Assembly: GCA_017405115.1 (NCBI GenBank) | Contig: JAFRBA010000220.1 | Location: 1-56,385 of the forward strand | Reading direction: 5' to 3' | Source: Kiritimatiellia bacterium | GTDB taxonomy: Bacteria > Verrucomicrobiota > Kiritimatiellia > RFP12 > UBA1067 | Length of the DNA stretch: 56,385 bases | Shown: positions 33,301 through 41,969 of the stretch, piece by piece | Layout of the letters: each line of letters opens with the position of its first letter | Numbering within the stretch: position 1 is the first letter of the stretch | Made by a program: the position numbers and the translations under genes | Notes under the pieces: model-generated | What the model was told of the DNA's origin: nothing | Databases searched by the model: none | The model's input: only the letters and a program-made list of their open reading frames with translations

Positions 33301-33404
33301 TGCGTGGGTATGCCGTTGTGACCGATGGCGAAATTTCGCTTTCGAGCGAGGCGTTGCGCATGTGGCTCAGGGACTCGACGCACAATGCGGAGTTTGGAGT
33401 GTGA
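30324..33404 (+). CDS. Large STAND-type ATPase
   Basis: This 1026-residue cytoplasmic protein carries a P-loop ILFGGPGMGKSVL near residues 687-699 and Walker B LFVLVDGLDED near 788-798, followed by a sensor-like V-V-V-S-S-R-H. This is the order of a STAND/NACHT-like NTPase. The first 680 residues are not recognised. They are charged and helical at first, then mixed. The C-terminal 200 residues look helical. The ATG at 30324 has GGGAG at eight bases and is preferred over an upstream in-frame codon inside the preceding gene. It sits right on top of the DUF4062 stub, so it probably replaced the body of that gene. Effector and ligand are unknown. Confidence 0.75.
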   Translation: MAKKSIDYTEISREHKEIVGRIISPQATAADWDEFYATIRGIVTKRHAGLLWDKASLSVDDFMRGELTEFLRAGQCKRLLQFLNLKSKHSDHQHLFGKWFAKVLLSAVHKAIPTKKSRGKCGQDIKPAKGSVSFAKLLKYMGCERFSRVLGSFWHTNTQETYIALMDAHLRFRHRKIAALVGYKGEKAKNDAEQRKKEASFIAGKIRNLRRKFFSRLEPRDIKAMFPSLADYPDAKVKLVYEKFIETQGEGFFSADGTPDSEILEAMGAARETMFFRSVADGDGTVECPSPQWILKLKMPFDVSDKVLIRGVLSDGKGGVPQGTLFCFGKNRKVRSNGHFEFPVREFKNSSNSSELHLISTDGVRSEGMPYVPFEVEEYCPTIGLLEAWAERRISESDSLELTADLLDDFGYVLPQLLLKDEAIASLPFERFGVPLIDRKHIRREYNEAFVLFRSESAVDCDSPISPDGVMLPLEWRYYPGGAGRPSNNLPLRLSALSRRVLACVGEPEVSVMTWQLNPSARFFDDRVDFSSLGLLGNETDETDVASATGALAVAFKYAQDGIRYEGWPFISLKYDFTENKPQGVGGMAQKMSLVESFGGDTLFVSPDQRGISTHAKNVMVRKVLATTLNEIAEEVAFDHLRMLRPSWPVQFKAVDEDVLAPRWKLSEGLFKFANKKEYLESTGTFVILFGGPGMGKSVLMWLLKRRCEVANNVIGYVCQVGRPNQGWEFVKSLAHGLASTYGETTGDLLSVTLPEEPPTGEALRTAYRNLVADPLKRVMERRKGEKLFVLVDGLDEDASGEVAGLLLDSRLHLPPKVGVVVSSRHIVQDEDRLVSRATDVMNLDEQGTECANDVRMDVSAYIDHWLHMNVAVNNWLMNENLKSEDVKRIILDKDRSFLYASYVLSGIAEGRYGVRKEWDKPITISYFAENLPADLKTCFYDAFTARFPDGRSYGKVKPLLRQLVRKGRINEADASRRAIVGEETLGAVLKALRGYAVVTDGEISLSSEALRMWLRDSTHNAEFGV

Positions 33405-33413
33405 GGGCGATTT

Positions 33414-33443
33414 TGTCATATCGGCATTTCTGCTCCATCTATG
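33414..33443 (+). promoter_or_regulatory. Shared island promoter-like motif, copy 1
   Basis: TGTCATAT (33414-33421), 16 bases, TCTATG (33438-33443). It lies in the gap before the dynamin pair. The same layout recurs at 42976, 45202 and 52420. Confidence 0.5.
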
Positions 33444-33490
33444 TGGGCATGGACGGGATGAACCCGACCCACTAACAAGGAGTAATAAAA

Positions 33491-35218
33491 ATGGAAAACG
33501 AAGTAAGACAGATCGCGGAAACCGTCCGCAAGATGAAAGAGATGGGACTTGCCGTGCCGTCCGAGGTGAGAGATGCTTTGGCGGCATTCGACAATCCTGT
33601 TTACAAGGTCGGCATTGTTGGACGGTTCCAGGTCGGCAAAAGCCACCTCGTGAACGAGGCGTTTCTCAATCAGTCGCTCCTCCTCAAGGAGGGTGTTGGA
33701 CTCTGCACAACCGCCGTGACAACGGAAGTCGCGTTCGGGACTGCGCCAAAAATGACGGTGACGTACAAGGACGGACGTCCTGCCAAGGTCGTGCTGAATC
33801 CGCAGGCTGAGGACATCCGCGCCGCCACGAGCTCCGAAACACCGGAAGTCCGGGAGAAGGTCGTAGCAGAAACGGAGAGCGTCCGTCTGGAGTGGCCGTG
33901 CGAGGCGCTGCGGAACTTCACCGTGTTCGACACGGCGGGAATCGACGACCCCAATCCGGAACTTCTGCGGCTCACGACTTACAAGACCGTTCCGCAGATG
34001 GACGTGGCCGTGATGGTTGTCGGCGCAAAGGCCCTTTCGACTTGCGAAATCAACTTCCTCAGGAGAAACATCTTCAAGTACGGCATCGGGCGCATCATGG
34101 TGCTCGTCTCGTACAATCCGGAGCGCGATTCCCTCTCGCAAAAGGGACGCGCAGAGCTGTTAGACGCCATCCGTGCGCAGCTTGCCGAAATCGGGCGCGA
34201 GAACATCTCCGTCAAGATGGTTTGCTACGGTGGCGACGGGTGCGACGATATCGTCAATTCCGCTGCCGCAGTACGCATGGAGGTTCAGTCGTTCGCAGAG
34301 AGCGCAGCCAAGTCGAACAGACTTGCAAAAATCAAGGTGCAGCTCCGCAAGATTCTCTCTGGCCGCTTGCAGGACTTGGACTTCCGCCGTTCCCTTGCCG
34401 ACAAAGATGCCGCGCAGATTGCCGAAATCCGCAAGCGGTACGCCGATCTCGCAAGCGAAATGAAGAACGCCCGCGACGAAATGCAGGATGACTTCGACGG
34501 GACAATCCACTCCATCAAGCAGGAACAGGCAATTCGCTTCCGTTCGGCCTGCATGGAGGCGGCGAATCGCTACATGAAGGGATTTGAAGGATGTGCCGAT
34601 CTCGGCGAAGCGCAGGAATACTTCGCCAAGATGCAGGAATGCATCGTCCCGGAGGTGGAAAGCCTCGCCGTGGACCGCTTTGAGGACATCCGCACCTCGG
34701 TCTCCCGCAAGCTTGAGGAATATAGCTCGCGCATTCAGTCTGTCTGCGAGAAGACCCGGCTCCCGAATGCGGGATTCACGCCGGACATCGAACTTGACGG
34801 CGGGCTCTGCGACAAGATCAATTCTGCCGCCGTGACTGTTGCGGACTATCTCGTAACGATGCTGTTGCTTCCCGGCGGACTATTCATGTCGTGGTGTTTG
34901 CGCTTCCTTGCGGGGCGCATTCCCGGTGTAAGGCGCATCACCCCGTCTGCGCTTGTGAAGGATCACTTCGTCGAGGCTATCCGCACGTCGCTTGGTACGG
35001 AGTTGGAGAAGACCGTCGACGCGTTTCGCGACAACATCGGCGATGCGCTTCAAACTCTCAAGACGGAAATCTTCAAGACCGTCAATGCGGAGATTGACGA
35101 ATTGACGCACAAGGCGGCGAGTGCCGCCGACATCCGCCCTGATGTCGGAGAGGCGGGCGACAGGCAAGCTGTTACGGAGGAGATCGCGCGCTGCGGCGAA
35201 CTGCTGGCGGCTGTGTAA
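33491..35218 (+). CDS. Dynamin-like GTPase, first of a pair
   Basis: This 575-residue protein has a GTPase domain with G1 GRFQVGKS (44-51), switch threonines (L-C-T-T-A-V-T-T near 75), G3 F-D-T-A-G-I-D-D (about 139-146) and a V-M-V-V-G-A-K strand near 176. Long helical stretches follow. A hydrophobic segment near 455-480 (V-A-D-Y-L-V-T-M-L-L-L-P-G-G-L-F-M) suits a membrane-inserting paddle. Bacterial dynamins are often encoded in pairs and can protect or fuse membranes, for example during phage attack. AAGGAG precedes the start. A strong hairpin and the second GTPase gene follow. Confidence 0.82.
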   Translation: MENEVRQIAETVRKMKEMGLAVPSEVRDALAAFDNPVYKVGIVGRFQVGKSHLVNEAFLNQSLLLKEGVGLCTTAVTTEVAFGTAPKMTVTYKDGRPAKVVLNPQAEDIRAATSSETPEVREKVVAETESVRLEWPCEALRNFTVFDTAGIDDPNPELLRLTTYKTVPQMDVAVMVVGAKALSTCEINFLRRNIFKYGIGRIMVLVSYNPERDSLSQKGRAELLDAIRAQLAEIGRENISVKMVCYGGDGCDDIVNSAAAVRMEVQSFAESAAKSNRLAKIKVQLRKILSGRLQDLDFRRSLADKDAAQIAEIRKRYADLASEMKNARDEMQDDFDGTIHSIKQEQAIRFRSACMEAANRYMKGFEGCADLGEAQEYFAKMQECIVPEVESLAVDRFEDIRTSVSRKLEEYSSRIQSVCEKTRLPNAGFTPDIELDGGLCDKINSAAVTVADYLVTMLLLPGGLFMSWCLRFLAGRIPGVRRITPSALVKDHFVEAIRTSLGTELEKTVDAFRDNIGDALQTLKTEIFKTVNAEIDELTHKAASAADIRPDVGEAGDRQAVTEEIARCGELLAAV

Positions 35219-35223
35219 CGAAA

Positions 35224-35255
35224 TGCCGGGAGGGGCGCGAAAGCCCCTCCCGGCA
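35224..35255 (+). promoter_or_regulatory. Strong intercistronic hairpin
   Basis: TGCCGGGAGGGGC and GCCCCTCCCGGCA form a perfect 13-bp stem with loop GCGAAA, starting five bases after the stop of the first GTPase gene. No T-run follows. It ends 18 bases before the next ATG and leaves the AAGGAAGAAAGGA ribosome site free. It may set the ratio of the two GTPases by attenuating transcription or protecting the 3' end of the upstream message. Confidence 0.6.
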
Positions 35256-35273
35256 AGGAAGAAAGGACACGAT

Positions 35274-37718
35274 ATGGACGCAAAGAAATACGAAGAAAGA
35301 AGAAACGAACTGGTGCGACTGATCGACAAGGGATTGTCGCTCGGCCCCATACCGCTGCCGCAGAAGACGGTCGCCGCACTCAAGGAAGTACGGCGGAAGG
35401 TGTTTGAGAACCAGTTCAGGATTGTCCTCGTGTCCGGTTTTCAATGCGGCAAGTCCACAACGTTCAACATGATGTGCGACGGACGGGAAATCAGTCCGCG
35501 CGGTTTGAAAGTCCAGACGAGCGCAACGGTTGTCTCGGTCCAGAACACCATCGACGCGGAGAGGGCTGACACGGCATCCGTCGTTTGGCGCACGGATCGC
35601 GAACTGACGCTGATCTTCGCCAAACATCTTTTGCGGTATTTCAAGGAAATCGAGCCTGAGCGTTTTCGTGGGGTGAATCAGGCGGAGAAGCTGGCCGATG
35701 CCTTGAACTATCCGGCGGACATTCCGCTGGTCAAAAGGGCGTTGCGGAAATGCGTTGCGGACATCACCAACCTTGCCGACGAAGAGCAAGAGAAGATGGA
35801 CGCCTTGCGCATGGCGCATCTGATTTCCGAGTTCTACTCCGATCCGTGGATTCTGGAACTCAAGCAACGCACCGATTTCACGGTTGAGAACATCGCTGAA
35901 CTGATCTGCTTCCCGCCGAACTACCACAGGAAGTGGATCGGAGAAAAGAAGACGCCATACAAGGCCCAAGAGTGTGCATTCGTGTTTGTCAGGCAGGTTC
36001 ATTGCTTCATACAGTCTGAAAACCTCAAACGGACGGGCAGCGTCCTCGTTGACTGCCCCGGCCTTTTTGCGAGCACATACGACACCTCCGTTGCATTTGA
36101 GATTCTTGAGAACGCCGATGTCGTTTGGTACATTCTCAATGGCAAAGCTGCCGGAGCGAGCGACCTTGCCGCTCTGAAGTCTATCGCAGCCGCGAAGCCG
36201 GACAATGTCTTCCTTAGCGTCAACTTGGTTGAGAACGGTTCCCGGCAGGTTGAGACGGCTGTTATGTCCGACTATACGAGAACGCTTAGCGACGTTCTGG
36301 GGAAAGAACTCAAGCAGGGCGATTTCCACATCTATCATGCCTTGCTGGGCCTTACGGCATTGCAGGCAAGAAAGATAAAGGACGGCACATTGGACGCACA
36401 TTCGCGTCGTGAAATCATGCGGATCGCCATGGGATGCCAAAATGAAGCAAGCGACATGGAGTCAGTGCTTGGGGATACAGTCTACGCATCGCTCATGAGT
36501 GCCTATGGCATGACCTTGCGCAAAGCCGCCCAGGTTGATTTGTTCGATGAAGACGGCGAAGGCATTGCCACGTGCCTTGATAAAAGTGGAATTGAGGCAA
36601 TCGTTTCAACCGTTGAGAACGAGGTGGTCGCGAAAAAGGCTAGGAGCATACTCATCGACAATGGCGCGAAGAAGGCAGTTGAGTTGATTCAAGCGGTCGA
36701 AAGTGACTTCAAGGTCGCGGAGACTGTGGCGGAAAAGGACGAGGCTGACATGCAGACCGCGTTCGAGGAGGCGCAGGGACGACTCGACAATTTCCAGAAA
36801 TTCTGCGAAGAGCAGCTTGAATTGCTGCAGGGCAAGAGCATTGACCATTCCCTTGCGGTGGATTACTGGAGCGAGGTCATCTACAGTAGCATCGAAGAAG
36901 TCGCAGACAAGGCGGCTGATGCCATTGCAAAGTGCAACTGCAACGAGGTCCGCCGAGATCTGAACGAACAGATCATCAACGATACGTTTGCAGAGGTGGT
37001 AAAACCAAAGGCGACAGCATGGGCGGACAGGATAAAGAACGGGCGTCACACGCTCTTCAACGAACTAGTCACTTCAAAAATGCAACACATCATTCGTGAG
37101 ACAACTCGCCAGTGGGAATTGGTGATCAAAGATCAGCCGATTCTTGCCGGTCTGCCGTCGCCGTCGCCAATGATAGGGACGGAGGTTATCAGTACGGAGC
37201 TGATTGAGAATGTGGTGGCGCAGGCACCAGGCGTCAGTTCCGATGTCATCGTTGGGGCTTCTACTGGCGTAGCCATTGGCGCATTTGTCGGCAGTTTCGT
37301 GTTTCCATTTATCGGCACTTATCTCGGCGGGGCAATCGGCGGACTAATTGGTGCAATAATCGGCGACGGAACAGGAACCGACAAGCGTAAGCAGAAGATC
37401 CGTGAAGGTGTACGTTCCGGGTTGCGAGAGTACGTCGGCGCTGAAGAACAAGTGAACGTTATTGTCGCAAAACAGGAGAAGCGAATCGAAGCACTGAGGA
37501 TTGGAATTGTCGCGGCATTTCGCAAAGCTTTTGATAAGCCTATGGAGACGCTGCGCCAGCGCCATCAAGAGGCACAGAATCTGTTTGCGGCGAAACAGCG
37601 TCAGCGTCAGGACATAGCGGATATGCATCATCAGTTCCGAATCGAGAAACTGGAACCCCTGCGTCTTGAAATCAGCCGTTTCGAGGCTGCGGTAAAGCGA
37701 GACTTGAACAACAAGTAG
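35274..37718 (+). CDS. Dynamin-like GTPase, second of the pair
   Basis: This 814-residue protein has G1 SGFQCGKST (54-62), G3 V-D-C-P-G-L-F-A (about 257-264) and a long helical stalk. A glycine-rich hydrophobic stretch (GASTGVAIGAFVGSF... near 660-700, G-x-x-x-G zipper type) is suited to membrane insertion. The C-terminal 100 residues form a coiled coil. The G1 loop shares the unusual F-Q-x-G-K-S of the upstream GTPase, which suggests that the two belong to one family and work as a hetero-oligomer. The ATG at 35274 follows AAGGAAGAAAGGA. A much longer in-frame extension upstream overlaps the first gene and is rejected. Confidence 0.8.
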   Translation: MDAKKYEERRNELVRLIDKGLSLGPIPLPQKTVAALKEVRRKVFENQFRIVLVSGFQCGKSTTFNMMCDGREISPRGLKVQTSATVVSVQNTIDAERADTASVVWRTDRELTLIFAKHLLRYFKEIEPERFRGVNQAEKLADALNYPADIPLVKRALRKCVADITNLADEEQEKMDALRMAHLISEFYSDPWILELKQRTDFTVENIAELICFPPNYHRKWIGEKKTPYKAQECAFVFVRQVHCFIQSENLKRTGSVLVDCPGLFASTYDTSVAFEILENADVVWYILNGKAAGASDLAALKSIAAAKPDNVFLSVNLVENGSRQVETAVMSDYTRTLSDVLGKELKQGDFHIYHALLGLTALQARKIKDGTLDAHSRREIMRIAMGCQNEASDMESVLGDTVYASLMSAYGMTLRKAAQVDLFDEDGEGIATCLDKSGIEAIVSTVENEVVAKKARSILIDNGAKKAVELIQAVESDFKVAETVAEKDEADMQTAFEEAQGRLDNFQKFCEEQLELLQGKSIDHSLAVDYWSEVIYSSIEEVADKAADAIAKCNCNEVRRDLNEQIINDTFAEVVKPKATAWADRIKNGRHTLFNELVTSKMQHIIRETTRQWELVIKDQPILAGLPSPSPMIGTEVISTELIENVVAQAPGVSSDVIVGASTGVAIGAFVGSFVFPFIGTYLGGAIGGLIGAIIGDGTGTDKRKQKIREGVRSGLREYVGAEEQVNVIVAKQEKRIEALRIGIVAAFRKAFDKPMETLRQRHQEAQNLFAAKQRQRQDIADMHHQFRIEKLEPLRLEISRFEAAVKRDLNNK

Positions 37719-37734
37719 AGAGGAGTGAGGCGGT

Positions 37735-38607
37735 ATGAATAACGAATTCAAAGGCGTGGGAACGCCATCTTCAGACGGGATGTTTTCTTTCGATATTTAT
37801 CAGGGCTATCCAGATACCTGCGGAGTGAGAAGCCAACAGATCATTTTGCGCGACTTTGGACATAATATATTGCAGGAGGATCTTATTGCGGAGGCAAAAG
37901 AAAGAGATTGGTATGGCGACGGCACTCCAATAAGTGCAATAGGAAACCTGTTGGAGTTGCATGGAATCGGCGTGAGCCGGTACGAAAATGCATCCGTGGA
38001 CGACCTCATGAATGCGCTCGCGCAAGGGCGTCGGGTGATTGTCTGCGTCGATTCCGATGAGTTGTGGGGCGATAAGTCTCTTGATTCAAGCCTTAACGAC
38101 TTGACGCCAAATCATGCGCTTATTGTTGCTGGGATTGATACTTCCGACGCAGACAATCCAAAAGTCATTCTTACCGATCCGGGAACTGGCGATGTCGCCA
38201 AGAGTTATCCCTTGGACGATTTCAGGGCTGCGTGGAACGATTCCAGGAACATGATGGTTGTCACAAACGATCCTGTGCCGAATCTCGACAACTTCGACTA
38301 CGACAAAGGCTGCATCACGTCGCTGGTGGAAGGAAACATGTCGTATGACGAATGGCATAATGCGCGCATTGATGTCTTATCTACGCCCTGCATGGTTGGT
38401 CTGGACACCGACAACAATGGCGAGGTGGACACATGGCTACATGACATTGACCGAAATGGAACGCTGGAACTTGCGTCCACTGACATCGACGGCGATGGCA
38501 CACCCGACATATTCTTCCCTTCGGAAGTGCTGGATCAAGTCGTTCCTGACGATGCGATGAACATTGCCCACGCCGAAAACGATGGTACAGGCTCTTTTGG
38601 GTCGTGA
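37735..38607 (+). CDS. C39-like papain-fold protein with calcium-loop repeats
   Basis: This 290-residue protein has Q-G-Y-P-D-T-C-G near residue 23, matching the oxyanion Gln and nucleophile Cys of C39-type peptidases. N-H-A-L-I-V-A-G (about 125) supplies the catalytic His, and L-T-D-P-G-T-G (about 145) the Asp. The C-terminal 70 residues have three D-x-D-x-D/N-G loops (DTDNNG, DIDRNG, DIDGDG), the pattern of calcium-binding EF-hand/dockerin-like loops. There is no signal peptide, so the calcium loops may be structural or the protein may be released by another route. It follows the dynamin pair by 16 bases with GGAGTGAGG, so it is in the same operon. It could also be a bacteriocin-processing-like protease. 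Confidence 0.72.
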   Translation: MNNEFKGVGTPSSDGMFSFDIYQGYPDTCGVRSQQIILRDFGHNILQEDLIAEAKERDWYGDGTPISAIGNLLELHGIGVSRYENASVDDLMNALAQGRRVIVCVDSDELWGDKSLDSSLNDLTPNHALIVAGIDTSDADNPKVILTDPGTGDVAKSYPLDDFRAAWNDSRNMMVVTNDPVPNLDNFDYDKGCITSLVEGNMSYDEWHNARIDVLSTPCMVGLDTDNNGEVDTWLHDIDRNGTLELASTDIDGDGTPDIFFPSEVLDQVVPDDAMNIAHAENDGTGSFGS

Positions 38608-38658
38608 TGTTGTGAGAGTCGATGGCTCTGCACCGTATAAAGTCAGAAAGGAATGCGC

Positions 38659-40728
38659 ATGGACCCTGTAACTAGTCTTGTTAACGCAGTAGGATCTCTT
38701 ATTGGTGGCGCGTCAGGTGCTTTTCTTGGAGGTGGTGCCATAGTTGCCATAACAAATTTCTTCAATGGCAATCGCCAACGCGAGTTCCAAAAAGAAGAGA
38801 ATGAAAAACAGCGTGAATTCCAGCGGCAGATGCAAGATCGCCAAATGGAGTTCCAACTGGCGTTAAAGGAAATGGATTATCGCCATAGCGAGCGAATGCA
38901 ACGCGAAATGCTCTCGTTGCAGTTCCAAAATTCCATGAAACTACAGGAAGAGGCGTGGGAAAGAAATACTAACTATGAAAACGTATGGCCGTTGCGTGAC
39001 CCCCCGACACCATTTGTGATGGACATACGAAAAGCATACTCTTACGGTAGAATACCATTGTTATCTTTGATTCCAAACACGCTCCCAGATCAGATAGGGA
39101 GCATAGGAAGAGTCATCAAGGACATTTATTCTGAGAAAAGTTTATCACCTGTAATATACTACGATGGCGGCTGGAAAGACGAGGCGAAGACAATTCGTGG
39201 AAATGCATTGTTGCGAAATCTGCATAAAGTTTTGAACGGGATGCCTACATTGGTTCTTTTGCCGAGTGTTGCGAACCGTAGTTTTTCTTTGGATATAGGT
39301 TATTGGGGATTTGGGGCGAGCGGAGATTTGCCTGAAAGTATGACGATAATACCAGAGATCGACATTCGCGAGATAGAGGTCAATTTGATTAGGGCATACG
39401 CTGATGAGAAAATCGCCATTTATGCTGATGAGAAAGAAATGCTGGCAAATGACAAGAATGTCCAGCTTAGGCTTAAAGAACTAGATCGACGGGAAACACT
39501 GAAAGTTAAGGGTAATGCAGAAGATGTTATAGCCATGAAACTCCGTGGCGAGTTCTTCAACAACTACTCAAAAAATGGAATCGAGGCTGGAAAAATTGAT
39601 AGAGAAGTGCGCAGTGTAATTAGAATGCTTCTGGATGTTGTTTGTGCTGCGTATGCAGATGTCTATCATTTGATAGAATCCAAGATCCCTCCACGGGCTC
39701 CACTGATTGCCAAAGAAAATGCTCTTTTTCGGCATCCCTCTGTCCGTTCAATATTAGTGTGGACCTATCGCGCAGCAATTGATTCGCTACAATCTGACGA
39801 GATTTCACGAATTTTCGATTGCCCGTTATGTTGCGCATTGGTTGCCGAATCGTTGCATAAGGCAGGATGGGATGCAGAGAGTTCGGAATTTGGCAAGCAA
39901 GCAGAAGCTATGTTGCTTCAGTTGTATGAAAAGCCAATACGAAACATTGCAGATGCGCATCGTGTTGCACTTGAACTCTTGACGGAAAACGCATGCGTTG
40001 GTAAGGATTCGTTGGTCGTGCAGAAGATGTGGTGGCCTGGCATGCGTCACCTTCATTATGAGCATGTTTTTGCCTCAAAAGCGGTAGGAGTGTGGTCGCA
40101 CGATCCAGGTTGGAATTGGGAAGATGGCAAGGGAGTTGCTAATTTAAGGACTGTTTGGACGCCGGGAGAACGACATCCTTCTGTTATTCATGCATACGCA
40201 GGTCCGAACGAGAATGAGTGGCTGACAGATGCTGGGTATCTGCCAAATGACCCTAATAACATTCTTAAGGGCACGCATTGGCAAAAAGATTCACGGCGAG
40301 TTGACACTCCTCATGTTTTCTCCGCAGAGACAGAAGGATGTTGGTGTGCCGATCCAGGATATGTATTCAATGATAAAAGTGATGTTCGTAAGGGCGTACA
40401 TTGGCAGCAAGGACAGTATCATCCTACGGTTCCTCATGCTTATACAAGTGATAGAGAGGGATGGTGGAAAACGGATCCTGGGTATGTATTCTCTATTAAC
40501 GATATTGGCTATCTTTTAGGTAAAGGGTTGTGTTATACAGACACTTTTGAGGCAGAACAGGGTACGCATTGGAAGTTTGGTATGGCACATCCATCTAATG
40601 AAAATTTAGTGTCTGGTTTTACTGAAGGTGAGTGGATTGACAAATCATCTAGATATGAGCCAGAGGAAGAGAAAGAGCCGTTTGATCTCTTTAGGTGGGA
40701 ATTAGAGAATTGGTCGGCATATCCCTGA
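38659..40728 (+). CDS. Membrane coiled-coil protein with DPGY repeats
   Basis: This 689-residue protein opens with a glycine-rich hydrophobic segment (about 8-30, S-L-I-G-G-A-S-G-A-F-L-G-G-G) followed by a long coiled coil full of Q, E, R and F (about 40-100). The central part is unrecognised. The C-terminal 220 residues hold about five degenerate repeats of some 40 residues with H-V-F-A-S...G-x-W-x-x-D-P-G-Y...G-x-H-W-x-x-G-x-x-H-P. These may be a beta-rich ligand-binding array. The ATG at 38659 is six bases after AAAGGA, and another ATG at 38653 touches that site. DNA is more AT-rich than neighbouring genes. The function is unknown. Confidence 0.68.
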   Translation: MDPVTSLVNAVGSLIGGASGAFLGGGAIVAITNFFNGNRQREFQKEENEKQREFQRQMQDRQMEFQLALKEMDYRHSERMQREMLSLQFQNSMKLQEEAWERNTNYENVWPLRDPPTPFVMDIRKAYSYGRIPLLSLIPNTLPDQIGSIGRVIKDIYSEKSLSPVIYYDGGWKDEAKTIRGNALLRNLHKVLNGMPTLVLLPSVANRSFSLDIGYWGFGASGDLPESMTIIPEIDIREIEVNLIRAYADEKIAIYADEKEMLANDKNVQLRLKELDRRETLKVKGNAEDVIAMKLRGEFFNNYSKNGIEAGKIDREVRSVIRMLLDVVCAAYADVYHLIESKIPPRAPLIAKENALFRHPSVRSILVWTYRAAIDSLQSDEISRIFDCPLCCALVAESLHKAGWDAESSEFGKQAEAMLLQLYEKPIRNIADAHRVALELLTENACVGKDSLVVQKMWWPGMRHLHYEHVFASKAVGVWSHDPGWNWEDGKGVANLRTVWTPGERHPSVIHAYAGPNENEWLTDAGYLPNDPNNILKGTHWQKDSRRVDTPHVFSAETEGCWCADPGYVFNDKSDVRKGVHWQQGQYHPTVPHAYTSDREGWWKTDPGYVFSINDIGYLLGKGLCYTDTFEAEQGTHWKFGMAHPSNENLVSGFTEGEWIDKSSRYEPEEEKEPFDLFRWELENWSAYP

Positions 40729-40733
40729 AAACG

Positions 40734-41180
40734 ATGGATTTCATGCGAGATGGCAATAACATTTCATTGCGGCAGTTCGCGTCTCTGTGCCGCGAAAGAC
40801 GATACAAGAAGGCGGCTAAGTTTGTTGCTTCGATTGAGAATGTGTGGGATGTCTGGCCGCTGATGCGGAGTATGTTCAGGGAATGGGCGCGGGACGCGGC
40901 AGAAATGCTGCACGATGTAGATGCGTACTATGTGACTGGGCTTTGCCGCCGTTATGGGATGGGGGTGAAGAAGGATGTCACCCTTGCGATGCGGGCATTC
41001 CGAATTGCAGGGAAGCGCGGCCATGTCGATGCCTGTAGGCAACTTGGTGAATGTCATGCGGAGAACGGACATTGGCCGTGGGCGATTGCATGGTATCGCA
41101 GGGCGGCTAAGGCTGGACACGTGACGGCGGCATATTATTTGAAGAGAATAGAAGCGGACATGGAATTACGTAACGAATAA
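40734..41180 (+). CDS. Sel1-repeat protein
   Basis: This 148-residue helical protein has two Sel1-type repeats (A-Y-Y-V-T-G-L-C-R-R-Y-G-M-G-V, A-M-R-A-F-R-I-A-G-K-R-G-H and A-W-Y-R-R-A-A-K-A-G-H-V-T-A-A). Sel1 repeats are protein-binding solenoids. The N-terminal half resembles that of the next gene, so the two are tandem paralogues. No good ribosome site precedes the ATG, and ATG 40743 is an alternative start. Translation may depend on the upstream gene six bases away. Confidence 0.68.
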   Translation: MDFMRDGNNISLRQFASLCRERRYKKAAKFVASIENVWDVWPLMRSMFREWARDAAEMLHDVDAYYVTGLCRRYGMGVKKDVTLAMRAFRIAGKRGHVDACRQLGECHAENGHWPWAIAWYRRAAKAGHVTAAYYLKRIEADMELRNE

Positions 41181-41195
41181 GACAGGAGGTTGAAC

Positions 41196-41960
41196 ATGGA
41201 TGAATCACAGGACAAGCTTAAGACGGAGTTCAACAGGCTGTGTGACGAGAAGAGGTACTATGACGCGGCAAGGCTGTTGGTGAAGATCGAGGATGTTGAG
41301 GGCATCGAACGAGCGCTTGACGATTTGACACGTAATTGGATGTGGAAATTGAAAGACGTTGACGATGAGACGTGGTCGTATGCGTATTTTCTCGATGGGT
41401 TCTGCAATGAATTTGGGGCGTATGACTGGAGGGAGAAGAACATTACTCTTGCCGTCGATGCCTATAGGAAATCAGATGAATTGGGCAATCAATACGCCGC
41501 GCTTCGGTTGGCCGACTGCTATGAAAAGGGAGTGCCTGACAAGGAAGAATCTGCGAAATGGTTGCGAAGGTCTGCGGAAAAAGGCGATGCAAATGCGCAG
41601 TGCAGATTGGGGAGTTATTATTATGAGCTGTCACTTGGCAAGGAGCTTGGGTTCGCCGATGCGCAACGTAGGTTCGGTAAATATTCTTATAGCCCTGGAA
41701 TTGACGACGCAGATGGTGATTGGAAAGCCACCGGCAAAAAGTATATGGCGGAGGCGGTAAAATGGACTCGGCTGGCGGCTGAACAGGGCGACGATTTGGC
41801 AAGGGACAATTTCGGGCGTTATTACATCATCGCATCGGATGAAGACATCTTAAGTAAAGAAGAGACGCTCAAGTGGCTGAACGTTGCCGCAGCCGGGGAA
41901 TCAAGGTATGCCGCCGATGCCAGGCAGTGGATTGAGCGTCTTGGAGGCAACGGAAAGTGA
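41196..41960 (+). CDS. Sel1-repeat protein
   Basis: This 254-residue helical protein has an N-terminal half like that of the preceding gene (L-C-D-E-K-R-Y-Y-D-A-A-R-L-L versus L-C-R-E-R-R-Y-K-K-A-A-K-F-V). Three or four Sel1 repeats follow (for example A-L-R-L-A-D-C-Y-E-K-G, A-K-W-L-R-R-S-A-E-K-G-D, A-V-K-W-T-R-L-A-A-E-Q-G-D). An inserted stretch (about 150-175) breaks the second repeat. It is probably a scaffold. The ATG follows AGGAGG at six bases and is in the same operon as the upstream paralogue. Confidence 0.75.
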   Translation: MDESQDKLKTEFNRLCDEKRYYDAARLLVKIEDVEGIERALDDLTRNWMWKLKDVDDETWSYAYFLDGFCNEFGAYDWREKNITLAVDAYRKSDELGNQYAALRLADCYEKGVPDKEESAKWLRRSAEKGDANAQCRLGSYYYELSLGKELGFADAQRRFGKYSYSPGIDDADGDWKATGKKYMAEAVKWTRLAAEQGDDLARDNFGRYYIIASDEDILSKEETLKWLNVAAAGESRYAADARQWIERLGGNGK

Positions 41961-41969
41961 GATGGGATT

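Noticed and set aside
35121..35273. Upstream extension of the second dynamin-like gene
   Set aside because: It would overlap the end of the first GTPase gene and pass through the 13-bp hairpin. The ATG at 35274 has a good ribosome site.
38610..38641. Promoter before the DPGY-repeat gene resembling the island motif
   Set aside because: TATAAA and a TCTGCACCG spacer resemble the motif, but TGTCATAT is absent and the predicted start would leave the ribosome site at the very 5' end. Too weak to list as a feature.
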